Positions 7,218 through 16,432 of a stretch of 41,584 bases of DNA are shown one piece after another. A program made the translations under genes and the position numbers. Source of the DNA: CAYJAZ01 sp964368455 (GTDB lineage: Bacteria; Desulfobacterota; Desulfovibrionia; Desulfovibrionales; Desulfovibrionaceae); the NCBI GenBank assembly GCA_964368455.1, contig CAYJAZ010000023.1:1-41584 (forward strand), given 5' to 3'. The notes beneath the pieces were generated by a model, which ran no database searches, was not told the origin of the DNA, and worked only from the letters and a program-made list of their open reading frames with translations. The stretch's first letter is position 1. Every line of letters starts with the position of its first letter.

Positions 7218-9350
7218 TTATATTGCTTTTTCTAGAGCAAGTTCCTTTGCCTTTGTATAGTCAAATTTGCCTGAACCAAGAACAGGGGCTTCTTTTACTC
7301 GAATAATAGATTTTGGAGTCCAAAGACTAGGATAGCCATTATTTGCAAAATGAGTGGCAATTTTTCCATTTGTGATGTCTGAATTTTCAACAATTAAAAC
7401 AAGAAGTTCGCCTCTTTTTTCGTGAGAGATAGAAACAATGCCATAGACAGAATCTTGCAGTAAAGGTGCAAGTGCTTGTTCAACAGCTGCAAAAGAAACC
7501 ATTTCGCCGCCAATCTTTGCAAATCTTTTTGCTCTGCCCTTTATGTAGATAAAATTTTCTTTGTCAACATCAACAATGTCGCCTAATTCATGCCAGCCCT
7601 CTTTAGGCGGAACAAGAACATTCGGCTTGTTGTGGTACATATAGCCTTGCATAACATTATCGCCACGTACACAAAGATTTCCACCCTCGTGTATACCTTC
7701 GACTTCAAGTAGTTTATATTCTAAACCTGGCAGCAATTTGCCTACGCTATGCATTCTTTTATTTGCTGGAGTGTTCACTGAAAGCACAGGCGAAGTTTCA
7801 GTTGCGCCATAGCCTTCAAGTGGGATTATACCAAATTTATTCGTATAAGTTTCTATCGTGGATTGACGAAGTTTTTCAGCTCCTGCAATGATGTAGCGAG
7901 CATTGAAAAAGTCAAATGGTTTGCCGTATCTGGCATAACCAGAAAGAAAAGTGTCTGTACCGCATATAAAGGTGGAAAAAGTTTCGTAGAAAAGCTGTGG
8001 GACAATTCTGTAGTGTAAAGGCGATGGATACATAAAGACTTGAATGCCATTTAAAAGCGGCAGCAAAGTGCCTACGGTAAGGCCAAAAGTGTGAAACATC
8101 GGTAAGCAGTTAAAGAATTTATCAGAAGAAGTAATACTTACTACAGAAAGAACTTGAGCATGATTCGCATTCACATTTCTATGCGACATGAAAACCGCTT
8201 TAGGTAGGCCTTCAGAGCCAGATGTGAAGAGGATTGCAGAAGTGGAATTACAGTCAATTTTTGGAATTGAGAGAAAGATTGTTTTAATAAGTGCAAGAAT
8301 TTTTGTTTTTGTTGAAATATTTTTTGCTACATCTTCAAGATAGATAAATTCAATGCCGTCGGCTATAAGTGCTTGTTCTAATTCTGTTAATTCAGCTAAT
8401 TTTATAAATTTTCTTGAAGTGACAACATGTTTTACTTGTACAGTTTGACAGGCCACAAGAATTGAACTTATGCCAGAAGAAAAATTGAGCATAGCAGGAA
8501 TATGTTTATAGCAGAGTAGGGCTAGATAGGTCACTATTCCAGCTAAGGAATTTGGCAATAAAAAACCAACTCTTTCTTCTTTTGGAAAATAAGAATGTAA
8601 TGCCATGCCAAGTGCTTGAAATTTTAGGAAAATAGTTTTGTAGCTGATAGGATTTCTATCTTGATCTTCGGCTATTACTTTATTTTTGCCGTTGATAATA
8701 ATACTTTCTTTAAGTTTATCAAATATACTTTGATCTATATTACAGGCCTGATAGCGTAATAAAGACATTAATGAATGCAATTGTGAGGCAAGAAATCTTC
8801 TATTTTCTTTATTTGAATGCGAAGAAGTTTGCTCTATCTCTTGTATTGGAAGAATGCGTAAAGTAATCTTTGGAAAGAATTGTAGCTTTGTTCTGTGGTA
8901 GAAATAAGAAAAATAAGAATATTGGGCATTTTCTATAAGCACAGGAAGAAGTTTTGCCTTTGTTTTTGTTGTGATAAAGGCAGTAGCTTCGTATATTTGC
9001 ATCATATGCGGATTAGTGCCGAATTGCCTGTCGTGAAAAACCATGCAATGTTCATGTTTTTCTAATGCTTTAATAATATCTTTTGTAGAAATTGAGGAAG
9101 AAAAATCCACTGTTATTACAGTAGCAAGCACAGATAAAGGGCGAATATACCATTTATTTGCAATCTTTGTGTCTACTATATAAGCAATTTTCTTTGGCAA
9201 AAATGCTGAAAGAAGAATAGGATCAAGCAAAGAAGAAGGATTAATAATATAAAGAATTTTTTCTTTGCCTTGAGGATAATTTTCTAATCCAGAAATTGAA
9301 ACTCGGAAAAAGAGCTTCAATAAAAATCGTATCAAAGTTTTTTTAAACAT
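7218..9350 (-). CDS. aas: Aas-type bifunctional acyltransferase / acyl-ACP synthetase
   Basis: A 710-aa protein matching Aas end to end (E. coli Aas is about 719 aa). In Aas, an N-terminal PlsC-like domain re-acylates 2-acyl-lysophospholipids and a C-terminal AMP-binding domain loads acyl-ACP. The synthetase half is well preserved: FTSGSEGLPKAV (from residue 375), PLFHTFGLTVG-like CLPMFHTFGLTVG, LEGYGATETSPVLS, WHELGDIVDVD and KGRAKRFAKIGGEMVS. The acyltransferase half looks damaged. The catalytic HX4D motif reads N-P-S-S-L-L-D (His replaced by Pro38), and the FPEGR motif reads FHDRQ (residues 105-109). The ribosome binding site is AAAGGAATAT. It lies between lnt and the TPR protein in the operon. 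Confidence 0.88.
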   Translation of the reverse strand: MFKKTLIRFLLKLFFRVSISGLENYPQGKEKILYIINPSSLLDPILLSAFLPKKIAYIVDTKIANKWYIRPLSVLATVITVDFSSSISTKDIIKALEKHEHCMVFHDRQFGTNPHMMQIYEATAFITTKTKAKLLPVLIENAQYSYFSYFYHRTKLQFFPKITLRILPIQEIEQTSSHSNKENRRFLASQLHSLMSLLRYQACNIDQSIFDKLKESIIINGKNKVIAEDQDRNPISYKTIFLKFQALGMALHSYFPKEERVGFLLPNSLAGIVTYLALLCYKHIPAMLNFSSGISSILVACQTVQVKHVVTSRKFIKLAELTELEQALIADGIEFIYLEDVAKNISTKTKILALIKTIFLSIPKIDCNSTSAILFTSGSEGLPKAVFMSHRNVNANHAQVLSVVSITSSDKFFNCLPMFHTFGLTVGTLLPLLNGIQVFMYPSPLHYRIVPQLFYETFSTFICGTDTFLSGYARYGKPFDFFNARYIIAGAEKLRQSTIETYTNKFGIIPLEGYGATETSPVLSVNTPANKRMHSVGKLLPGLEYKLLEVEGIHEGGNLCVRGDNVMQGYMYHNKPNVLVPPKEGWHELGDIVDVDKENFIYIKGRAKRFAKIGGEMVSFAAVEQALAPLLQDSVYGIVSISHEKRGELLVLIVENSDITNGKIATHFANNGYPSLWTPKSIIRVKEAPVLGSGKFDYTKAKELALEKAI

Positions 9351-9390
9351 ATATTCCTTTTATGGAATGGAAAAAGCATAAGTAAACAAG

Positions 9391-12150
9391 TTATTTAGTG
9401 TCATAGATGTCAATCTTGCTTTCTTCTTTTGTTTTCTTATTCTTTTTTTCTTCTTCTTTTTCACGCTTTATGCGCGCGAGGCGTTGTTGTTGGTTTTGCT
9501 CTCTTTGCGTTTTTGCATTTTCTAGCATTTCGTGTCGCCTTTTTTCAAAGATAAGCGAAGAACGAAGAATTGCAATTCCGAGTGCAAAGGTGGAAATCAC
9601 GGCAATTAAAACTCGTTGCAATTCCCAATAATTGTTTGCAACCATTTGTTGAAGCCATGAAAGGCCGATTTGATTACCATAAAATAAAATCGCAGGAATT
9701 GCAAGAAAACCAAGTACCAAACCAATGATTTCTATTAATATAAAGGTTTTTAAAAGGAGTAGGAAAAAAAGAGTGGCATCACGGACAGTTGAGATGAATT
9801 TGAGTTTTGTTTCTAATTTTGCGATAGATTCTTCAAGGGATTCTATATAACCTTGGGCACGTCTAAAAGATTCTGGATTTTTGAAATCTGAATTAAAAGC
9901 CCATGAAAGTATAGAAGCACAATCGTTGAAATTTTGATTAAATTCTGTAAGAGCCGTTGGAAAAGGAAACCAAGAAGCTTCATCACGGATGACTTCTAGT
10001 TGTGCAAGATAACTTTTATAATTTTCTTTAAGTTCTAAAAGTTCTTTTTCTTTCAAGGCATTAAAATTTTCTTCAATAATTGGACGTATTTTTATGATAT
10101 TTTGTATGGCTATATAGTTTTTTACTTCAAGTGAAGCTATAAGTTCTTCGATTTTTGCACGTATTCCAGCTGCAATTGGGTGTTCTGGCAAAAACCAGAG
10201 GTTTACATTATTGAGCAATTCAATGAGTTTAGATTTTTCTACAGCTGTTCTTTCAAGGGAATTGAGCCAAAGAGGATAAAGAGCAGTCATGATAGGGAAA
10301 TGTCCTCTTTCAAGTTCTGGATCGAGGATGATTCTATTGAAGATTTCTTTTTCGCCTATGACTAATTTGATAAAATCATTTTGCACTTGTTCTGCAAAAC
10401 CCATTTTAACATTACAAACAAGTTTTCTGTATTCTGGTAAATTCCAAGATGGCAGAAGTTTTTTCACGCTGCTATAGAGTTCAAGAGCCTGCTCGTATTT
10501 TGCAAGTAATTCATGCACTCTTGCTTGTAAAAAATAACTCCATGCTTGATGCACAAGGGCTGTAGATTGAGATTCGGCTTCCTTCCACATTTGTAAAGCC
10601 TTTGCGTATTCATTTCTTTCAATATAAATAAAGCCTAGCAAAGATTTAAGTCGCCAGTCTCTAGGAGATGAATTAATAGCATGGGCAACTTCATTTTCGA
10701 TATTTCTTATTTCGTCAACTTTAGCCCCTTTTAATTTATCTAAATAATTCCAACAAGGGCTGTTTTCTCTATAGGCATTAGGATCTGCTAAAGCATCAAT
10801 ATCTTTATCGTTTAATAGCCAAATTCTTGCGACAGAACGTAATTGTGCTATATTGTTGATATTAAATGTGCCCATAAGAACACGAGAAATAGTATCTTCA
10901 TTTTTTAAGAGATCTTTATAGGCAGAATTTCCATTTTTTGTGAGCATAACTTCAATAGATAGAAAAGCTTCATTGACTTGATCAATGTCAATGTCATTGA
11001 AATTTTTCCAAAAATTGATATCTGGATCTTCTAAATGTCTTGTAGGACAAGCAGCAGATTCGTGGGTTTTGATGCCACAATAAAAACATGGAACAGTAGA
11101 ACCCACCGTAAATTTTGAAGGCAGAAGAACAGCAATTTTATTTGCTGCCATGGAATAGTCGGCATGTATAACTGTACACCAATTATCCATAGAACTTTTG
11201 CCTGTAGCAAAGTGTAGATCCTGAATTTGGAAATCTTCACCGAGTAAGAAAGCGTTTCTGTAGTTTATATAAGGGAAATTTGGCGAAAGAGTTTCCCATT
11301 TTATAGGAATTTTCTTTGTTAAGTCTGAATTGAAGTTCAGCCCTTTTTTATCCACAATAACGCTGACACAAGGCCAGTATTTTTCTGGATCATTTTCTTT
11401 CATACCAAAAACAATTTGTGTGAAAGATTTTGTCCATTCTCTCAAAACTTGAAGACTTTCAATAGGAAACATAAGATAGTTTTCGCTTATGCTGTACTTG
11501 AGATTGAGTTTTCGCAAAACGTCTTCAATTTCATAAAACATACTACGCCAACCAGCTTGGAATTTTTTATCAAATTGATTACCAAGTGGATGCACGATGG
11601 CATACCAGCCTTGCGAAGAAGCATATGGCATGCGAGGATTTACAGAAATAGTTGCCCATTTTATTTTTGCAAGTTCAGAGGGAGGGAATTCAAGTTCGTT
11701 ATTTAATTGAAGATTTGTGTTGTATACAATGCCGGGTAAGTGCGCGGCATTTTCTTGCAATTTTGGGTGAACTAGTATAGTAAGCTTGTTATAGAGTGTA
11801 GAAATTGATTGTTCTTTGAGCTCTTCGTCTATGATAAGAGAGAGCGATTTTTTAGCGTCCACTTGCAAAGTGGCAGGAAAAGCGAGAGCAGAAAGAGAAA
11901 CAGGATTATAATTTGCCCATATAGAAAGCTTTGCAAGTGCAAGTAAAATTTCTGTAGAAAAGAAATACCACAAACTTTGTCCGCTTTCTCTTGTGACAAG
12001 AACGCCACCATAATCTTGAAAAGATTGCGTGACATGCGGATTTAATTCGTCTATCCACGAAATCCAAAGAGCATAGCCTTCGGCTGTGATGGTGATATTG
12101 GATTCTTGTGGTTTATCAAAGGATTTGATGAGTAAGGAAAGCTCTTGCAT
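9391..12150 (-). CDS. Large TPR-like membrane protein with a CCHC zinc-knuckle motif
   Basis: A 919-aa protein of unknown function. The N-terminal half (1-350) has no motif I recognise. Residues 355-368 form CX2CX4HX4C (Cys355, Cys358, His363, Cys368), the exact spacing of a retroviral-type zinc knuckle. Residues about 480-600 look like TPR helices (WRLKSLLGFIYIERNEYAKALQMWKEAE, then YEQALELYSSVKKLLPSW). A coiled coil precedes two hydrophobic segments (about 800-830 and 855-875), and the tail is Lys/Glu-rich and cytoplasmic. AAGGTGAAAT supports the start. It is the first gene of the run leading through aas, lnt and prfB, suggesting an envelope-linked housekeeping role. Confidence 0.75.
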   Translation of the reverse strand: MQELSLLIKSFDKPQESNITITAEGYALWISWIDELNPHVTQSFQDYGGVLVTRESGQSLWYFFSTEILLALAKLSIWANYNPVSLSALAFPATLQVDAKKSLSLIIDEELKEQSISTLYNKLTILVHPKLQENAAHLPGIVYNTNLQLNNELEFPPSELAKIKWATISVNPRMPYASSQGWYAIVHPLGNQFDKKFQAGWRSMFYEIEDVLRKLNLKYSISENYLMFPIESLQVLREWTKSFTQIVFGMKENDPEKYWPCVSVIVDKKGLNFNSDLTKKIPIKWETLSPNFPYINYRNAFLLGEDFQIQDLHFATGKSSMDNWCTVIHADYSMAANKIAVLLPSKFTVGSTVPCFYCGIKTHESAACPTRHLEDPDINFWKNFNDIDIDQVNEAFLSIEVMLTKNGNSAYKDLLKNEDTISRVLMGTFNINNIAQLRSVARIWLLNDKDIDALADPNAYRENSPCWNYLDKLKGAKVDEIRNIENEVAHAINSSPRDWRLKSLLGFIYIERNEYAKALQMWKEAESQSTALVHQAWSYFLQARVHELLAKYEQALELYSSVKKLLPSWNLPEYRKLVCNVKMGFAEQVQNDFIKLVIGEKEIFNRIILDPELERGHFPIMTALYPLWLNSLERTAVEKSKLIELLNNVNLWFLPEHPIAAGIRAKIEELIASLEVKNYIAIQNIIKIRPIIEENFNALKEKELLELKENYKSYLAQLEVIRDEASWFPFPTALTEFNQNFNDCASILSWAFNSDFKNPESFRRAQGYIESLEESIAKLETKLKFISTVRDATLFFLLLLKTFILIEIIGLVLGFLAIPAILFYGNQIGLSWLQQMVANNYWELQRVLIAVISTFALGIAILRSSLIFEKRRHEMLENAKTQREQNQQQRLARIKREKEEEKKNKKTKEESKIDIYDTK

Positions 12151-12208
12151 ATTTCACCTTTAAAATACTAATTCTACTCTATATTTATTACTTTAGGAGA
12201 GATAATTT

Positions 12209-12571
12209 ATGGATATTAATAAAAAAATTGCCGAAATTAAACAATTACCTGGTTTTTCTGAAAATGTTGGGATGATACTCATCCACAATGGAGTTGTGCG
12301 TGATTGGTCACGTCAAGACCATTCTAAAGTCTTATCGGTAAAAGTGCAACCAAACCATAGACGTATTGAAGAAATTTGTGAAGAAATTGAAAAAAGAGAC
12401 GGTATTTTTAAAGTTTTTGCACAGGCTTTTGAAGGCGAATTTAAGCCATCAGACGATTTACTTTATCTTATTGTTGCTGGTGATATACGTGAAAATGTGA
12501 AAGCAGCTTTGGCTGATTTACTTGATAAAATCAAATCAGAAGCTGTAAAGAAAGAAGAAATTTTTGCTTAG
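12209..12571 (+). CDS. MoaE-like molybdopterin synthase large-subunit family protein
   Basis: The predicted 120-aa protein resembles a compact MoaE, the catalytic subunit that inserts sulfur into the molybdopterin precursor. Visible parallels are GMILIHNGVVRDWSR (MoaE: GAxVxFxGxVRD), YLIVAGDIRENVKAALADLLDKIK and the C-terminal KKEEIF. The central part is shorter and less similar, so it may be a diverged paralogue rather than the main MoaE. GGAGAGATAATTT is its ribosome binding site. It is divergent from the TPR gene, and no other molybdenum-cofactor gene is in the window. Confidence 0.65.
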   Translation: MDINKKIAEIKQLPGFSENVGMILIHNGVVRDWSRQDHSKVLSVKVQPNHRRIEEICEEIEKRDGIFKVFAQAFEGEFKPSDDLLYLIVAGDIRENVKAALADLLDKIKSEAVKKEEIFA

Positions 12572-12680
12572 AGCTCTTTTAAATATACTCTAAAAATAAA
12601 AATTTTTAGCAGTCAAAGACAGCTTTACAAAGAGATAATATTCTTTTACACTCAATTATCATCTTTTATGGGGGTCTAAT

Positions 12681-12974
12681 ATGGCTTTAGTAGATTACTT
12701 TAACAATATTGATTTAGACTTTAGCAGAGTGAATAATAGAACAGAGAAAACAGTTCAAAAAAAACTCTTACAAATGCTAGAAGAAGCTGATAGCAGAATT
12801 GCAAACTTTGATCAAAAAGACTTGCAAGATGTTTACGCTTTGACTCTCAATAACTTGCCTGCGAAATATGCTCATAAGGGCACAATAGTCATGAATGGAC
12901 AAGTTTTCCGTGAGGAAATTGATCTTGCCCTTGAAAAGGCTATAGAAGTTGTGGCAAGCAATCCAAAAGTCTAA
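12681..12974 (+). CDS. ComFB-family protein
   Basis: A 97-aa protein with the ComFB signature DVYALTLNNLPAKYAHKG (residues about 50-67). In Bacillus ComFB is encoded with competence genes. In other bacteria the domain occurs as a small stand-alone protein, and members in cyanobacteria bind cyclic dinucleotides. The ribosome binding site is GGGGG about eight bases before ATG. It precedes cvpA and mazG on the same strand with 33 bp to cvpA. The molecular role here is unknown. Confidence 0.8.
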   Translation: MALVDYFNNIDLDFSRVNNRTEKTVQKKLLQMLEEADSRIANFDQKDLQDVYALTLNNLPAKYAHKGTIVMNGQVFREEIDLALEKAIEVVASNPKV

Positions 12975-13007
12975 AAAAATAAAAACTTATACTGGTGACT
13001 CTTTTTC

Positions 13008-13490
13008 ATGGAACTTAATTTTGATATTTTAGCTCTTGTTATTTTCTTGTATTTTGTAATTCGCGGTGCTTTTAGTGGTGCTGTGACCGAACTTATAGGC
13101 TTAGCTGGCTTACTTGGTGGTGCTTATCTTGCGGTGAATTATTCAGGCGAGCTTGTAAACTACCTTCCTTTCTCTCTACCACAAGGTTGGGAGCCGATTC
13201 TCAGCTTTGCAATCATTATTTTTGGGTGTGGCGCTCTTGCTGCCTTACTTGCTTTTTTTGTACGTAATATACTAGATCTTATTTTCTTAGGTTTTCTCGA
13301 TCATCTATTAGGTGCAATCATCGGTATCACTAAAGCATTTTTAGTGTGTTCTGTTCTCACATATTTAGCTGTAAACTATTTTGATAGTTATACCTTTGTG
13401 AGCTCTTCCTATTCTATACCATATTTCACAGATGCTGTAGAATATTTGATTACTTACTTGCCAGAAAATGTGCAAAATATATTAGAATAA
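13008..13490 (+). CDS. cvpA: CvpA-family membrane protein
   Basis: A 160-aa inner-membrane protein with four hydrophobic segments: LALVIFLYFVIRGAF, AGLLGGAYLAV, LSFAIIIFGCGALAALLAFFV and IGITKAFLVCSVLTYLAV. CvpA in E. coli is required for colicin V production or export and affects purF expression and envelope stress. The DHLLGAIIGITKAFL segment matches the conserved D(R/H)xxGxxxGxxKG motif of the family. It sits 12 bp upstream of mazG, consistent with co-transcription. Confidence 0.85.
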   Translation: MELNFDILALVIFLYFVIRGAFSGAVTELIGLAGLLGGAYLAVNYSGELVNYLPFSLPQGWEPILSFAIIIFGCGALAALLAFFVRNILDLIFLGFLDHLLGAIIGITKAFLVCSVLTYLAVNYFDSYTFVSSSYSIPYFTDAVEYLITYLPENVQNILE

Positions 13491-13502
13491 ACAGGTTTTT
13501 AC

Positions 13503-14309
13503 ATGTATAATAAAGAAAAAACTGAACAAGCTCTTGAAAGAATCCACGATGTCGTTGAAAAGCTCTTAGATCCTGAAACAGGCTGTTCATGGGATAGAGA
13601 ACAAAATCCTATTAGTATGGCTGAATATATTATTGAAGAATGCTTTGAATGTATTGACGCTATACGCAGCAATAAAACTGGACACATTGTAGACGAAATG
13701 GGTGATTTGCTCTTTAATGTCTATTTTGTGGCACATCTTTTTGCTAAAGAAGGAAAGTTTGATTTTGCTGATGCTCTTAATTCTGCTTCTGCTAAAATGA
13801 TTAGAAGGCATCCGCATGTTTTTGCTGATGCAAAAATTGAAAGCAGACAAGATTTGATAGACAATTGGGCAAGAATCAAAAAAGAAGAAAAAGAAGCAAA
13901 TAAAGACGAAAGAAAGGGTGTTTTTTCAACTCTTGTCAGAGAAGTTCCGCCTTTAACAAAGGCCTATAGAATACATTCAAAAGCTGCTCAAGCGGGCTTT
14001 ACATGGGAAAATGACGAAGATGTTGAGCAACAAGTTGAAGCCGAATATTTAGAATTGTTTGATGCCTTACAAGAAAAAAATCAAGAAAAAATCGAACACG
14101 AAATTGGAGATATGGTTTTTTCATTGGTAGAGCTTGGAAGAAGAAAAGGAATCAAACTTGCAAATGCAACTGATTTTGCAACAAATCGATTTTTAGATCG
14201 CTTTGAAGCAATGGAAAAACTCGCTCTTTTGCGTGGTTTAAATTTCGAAGAATTGACTCTTGACGAAAAAGACGCTTTGTGGACAGAAGTCAAACAAGGC
14301 AATGTTTAG
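13503..14309 (+). CDS. mazG: Nucleoside triphosphate pyrophosphohydrolase
   Basis: MazG hydrolyses NTPs and dNTPs to NMP plus PPi and helps clean nucleotide pools. The 268-aa protein has the two tandem MazG domains of the full-length type. Domain 1 (about 20-100) contains CSWDREQ, YIIEECFECIDAI and DEMGDLLFNV, with the acidic EExxE metal motif. Domain 2 (about 150-240) contains AQAGFTWEN, VEAEYLELFDAL and HEIGDMVFSLVELGRRKGI. The length is normal. Its 3' end overlaps the next gene by 8 bp. Confidence 0.95.
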   Translation: MYNKEKTEQALERIHDVVEKLLDPETGCSWDREQNPISMAEYIIEECFECIDAIRSNKTGHIVDEMGDLLFNVYFVAHLFAKEGKFDFADALNSASAKMIRRHPHVFADAKIESRQDLIDNWARIKKEEKEANKDERKGVFSTLVREVPPLTKAYRIHSKAAQAGFTWENDEDVEQQVEAEYLELFDALQEKNQEKIEHEIGDMVFSLVELGRRKGIKLANATDFATNRFLDRFEAMEKLALLRGLNFEELTLDEKDALWTEVKQGNV

Positions 14310-15525
14310 TTTCTATATGAAATTTGTATTAAAATTCTTTATTGTCTTTTCCTTGCTCTTTTTGTCTCTGCCAAAAGCAGGATTTAGCAAGCAAGAAGTG
14401 GCCTTTGTCGCTTATGAAAGTATCTATATTCCGCATGAAGAGGGTAATTTTATAGAACTTTCTTTGTGGTATCCAACACCAAGCCGTTCGAGTTCAAAGC
14501 AATTATACAGTGGTGGCGACTCGTTTTATGTAACTACAAGAAAACCAAAAGTGTATGATCGTGAATACGATTTAATTCTTCTTAGTCCGCCTACTTATGC
14601 GGATAGATATTCTTTTTCAAAACTTTCTTACGCTCTTGCTCGTGCAGGCTTCTTGGTTGCAAGCCTCACACATAATGGCGATAATTGGTCGAATATGAAA
14701 AAAACCATGACAGCCAATCAATATCCATCAAGAGCAGAAGAAATTATAAAAAGTATTGAATATGTGCGTGCAATGAAAAAGTTTTCTATCAATGCGAACA
14801 CGCTTTCTGTGCTTTCCTTTGAAGATACTGCTTTTGCTCCTTTTTTATTACATAATGAAGAAATGAAGTTAAAAAATTATGTGAATTATTGCAGAAAATA
14901 TCAGGACGATGCATATTGCAATGCTCCTATAAATCAGCAAATATATAGATTGCTTGCAGATATTGAAGGACATACAAAAGCAAAGGAACATGCTCTTGCC
15001 TATCTAAAAGAAGAAAATGCTCTTAAATTGGCTGAAGAAAAAGCAAAAGCAAAGGCCAAAGAAGAAGCTGCAAGAAGATTAAGGCGATTAGGCAGAAAAG
15101 CACAAGAAATAGAAGAAGAAAAAGTTGAAGAAGTTGAAATTGTTGAAGAAAATATCATAGAAAAGCTTTCTATTGATAAATATCTTAAAACTTCCTATCC
15201 CTTTATAAAAAATTATTTTATTGTAGAACCTTCCTTTGCATTTTTATTCAATAGAGAAGAAATACACGAAGATAAATATAAGGTTTTAGCAATATATTCT
15301 TTAGATCATGCAGAACAATTTAATAATGAATTAGAATATTTATCTTCAATTTATCCCTCTAGCTTAACGGCTTATGCTTTAGACATTAGAAGTGGTGTGG
15401 ATCTTACTGATAGATGTGTGGTAAAAAATCGCAATAGCGTAGGGCGTTTTTGTTCAAAGCTTTCAAATAATGAGCACGAAGAACAAATTGATGAATTGAT
15501 TGAAATTATAACTGAAAACTTATAA
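14302..15525 (+). CDS. Secreted degenerate alpha/beta-hydrolase-like protein (PAF-acetylhydrolase/COG4188-like)
   Basis: The predicted 407-aa exported protein begins MFSFYMKFVLKFFIVFSL, a hydrophobic signal peptide ending near PKAGFS. The first part resembles predicted dienelactone/PAF-acetylhydrolase proteins (LSLWYPT, then DLILLSPPTYADRYSFSKLSYALARAGFLVASLTHNGDN). The oxyanion SHG motif reads SPP, and no GxSxG nucleophile elbow is visible (SVLSFEDTA occupies the expected place). A charged Lys/Glu coiled segment (about 230-275) is inserted before a C-terminal domain containing two Cys. Catalysis is therefore doubtful. The start at 14302 overlaps mazG; 14317 is an alternative. Function unknown. 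Confidence 0.65.
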   Translation: MFSFYMKFVLKFFIVFSLLFLSLPKAGFSKQEVAFVAYESIYIPHEEGNFIELSLWYPTPSRSSSKQLYSGGDSFYVTTRKPKVYDREYDLILLSPPTYADRYSFSKLSYALARAGFLVASLTHNGDNWSNMKKTMTANQYPSRAEEIIKSIEYVRAMKKFSINANTLSVLSFEDTAFAPFLLHNEEMKLKNYVNYCRKYQDDAYCNAPINQQIYRLLADIEGHTKAKEHALAYLKEENALKLAEEKAKAKAKEEAARRLRRLGRKAQEIEEEKVEEVEIVEENIIEKLSIDKYLKTSYPFIKNYFIVEPSFAFLFNREEIHEDKYKVLAIYSLDHAEQFNNELEYLSSIYPSSLTAYALDIRSGVDLTDRCVVKNRNSVGRFCSKLSNNEHEEQIDELIEIITENL

Positions 15526-15538
15526 AATGGAGAAATAT

Positions 15539-16066
15539 ATGGCTTTTGTTGCAGGGCAGCGTCTTGAGGCACGTTGTTCACGTTGTAAAGATACCACAGG
15601 ACATATTGTTATTGTTGTTGTGGATAATGTACCGATGAAGGTAGAGTGCGTTGCTTGTAAGAGCGTGCATAAATATTATGTGCCAGCAGGGCAGAAGAAA
15701 AAGGAAAGTTCTTCTGTAGTGAGTGTGCGTTCGAATGAAGAAAGAGGCAAGGCTGTAGAGCAAGCAGGTAAAAAGAATGCTGTAAAACAAAGTCTTACTT
15801 CACCAAGAACACTTTCTACTACAGCAAATAAAGCAAAATCAAAGAAAGTTTTGAATGATTTTGAAAAAGAAGAATTGTGGAAAAAGAAATTAATGAAAAA
15901 CTTCGCTACTCCAAAAAAATATAGAATGGACGAAGAGTTTTCTGTTGGTGATAGTGTTGAACATTCTGTATTTGGTGTTGGTATTGTTGAAGAAATTATT
16001 GCAAACGATAAAGCAAATTTTCTTTTTAAAGAGGGTTATAAAATCCTTAAATGCGTAGCAAAATAA
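15539..16066 (+). CDS. Hypothetical protein with N-terminal zinc ribbon and C-terminal FGxG domain
   Basis: A 175-aa predicted cytoplasmic protein. The start MAFVAGQ is chosen because GGAG lies seven bases upstream; an ATG at 15527 overlaps that site. The N-terminus has two CxxC pairs (RCSRCKD and ECVACKS), a likely zinc ribbon. A basic low-complexity linker follows. The C-terminal 50 residues (FSVGDSVEHSVFGVGIVEE, FLFKEGYKILKC) resemble the small SH3-like FGxGxV domain seen at the end of UvrD/PcrA helicases and CarD-like proteins. The architecture suggests nucleic acid or RNA polymerase contact, but I do not recognise a named family. It follows the hydrolase-like gene by 13 bp. Confidence 0.7.
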   Translation: MAFVAGQRLEARCSRCKDTTGHIVIVVVDNVPMKVECVACKSVHKYYVPAGQKKKESSSVVSVRSNEERGKAVEQAGKKNAVKQSLTSPRTLSTTANKAKSKKVLNDFEKEELWKKKLMKNFATPKKYRMDEEFSVGDSVEHSVFGVGIVEEIIANDKANFLFKEGYKILKCVAK

Positions 16067-16117
16067 ATACTTTTTGATAAAGAAATCAAGAAGAAATTAA
16101 GACATGAAAATAAAGAC

Positions 16118-16147
16118 TTGACAAGTCCTTGAATTTTATCTTATAAG
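16118..16147 (+). promoter_or_regulatory. Sigma-70 promoter of tRNA-Ser
   Basis: TTGACA (16118-16123) and TATAAG (16142-16147) are separated by 18 bp and end 11 bp before the mature tRNA 5' end. Confidence 0.85.
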
Positions 16148-16158
16148 AATTTCTGCGT

Positions 16159-16251
16159 GGAGCGGTGTCCGAGTCGGCCGAAGGAGCTCGCCTGCTAAGT
16201 GAGTATACGGATAAAACTGTATCTAGGGTTCGAATCCCTACCGCTCCGCCA
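16159..16251 (+). tRNA. tRNA-Ser (anticodon GCU)
   Basis: The acceptor stem GGAGCGG (16159-16165) pairs with CCGCTCC (16241-16247), followed by discriminator G and encoded CCA. The anticodon arm is CTCGC-CTGCTAA-GTGAG with anticodon GCT at 16194-16196, reading AGC and AGU serine codons. A long variable arm (TATACGG...AACTGTA) and the T-arm GGGTTCGAATCCC are present. At 93 nt it has the length of a class II tRNA. Confidence 0.97.
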
Positions 16252-16286
16252 TCAAGCTATAGTAATTATTATATATATTACGAATT

Positions 16287-16315
16287 AAGAGAGGTGCCGA
16301 ACCTCTCTTTTTTTA
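16287..16315 (+). terminator. Terminator of tRNA-Ser
   Basis: The stem AAGAGAGGT (16287-16295) against ACCTCTCTT (16301-16309) with loop GCCGA is followed by a T run. Confidence 0.92.
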
Positions 16316-16432
16316 TTTAATTTTTTATGATATTAACTAAGTTGCAAAATTCTTTACTTAAATTTTACTTGATTAAAAATCTAGCTTAATATATATAAAC
16401 TAGAGTCAGATTTTTTTGACAAGGAGTTTATT

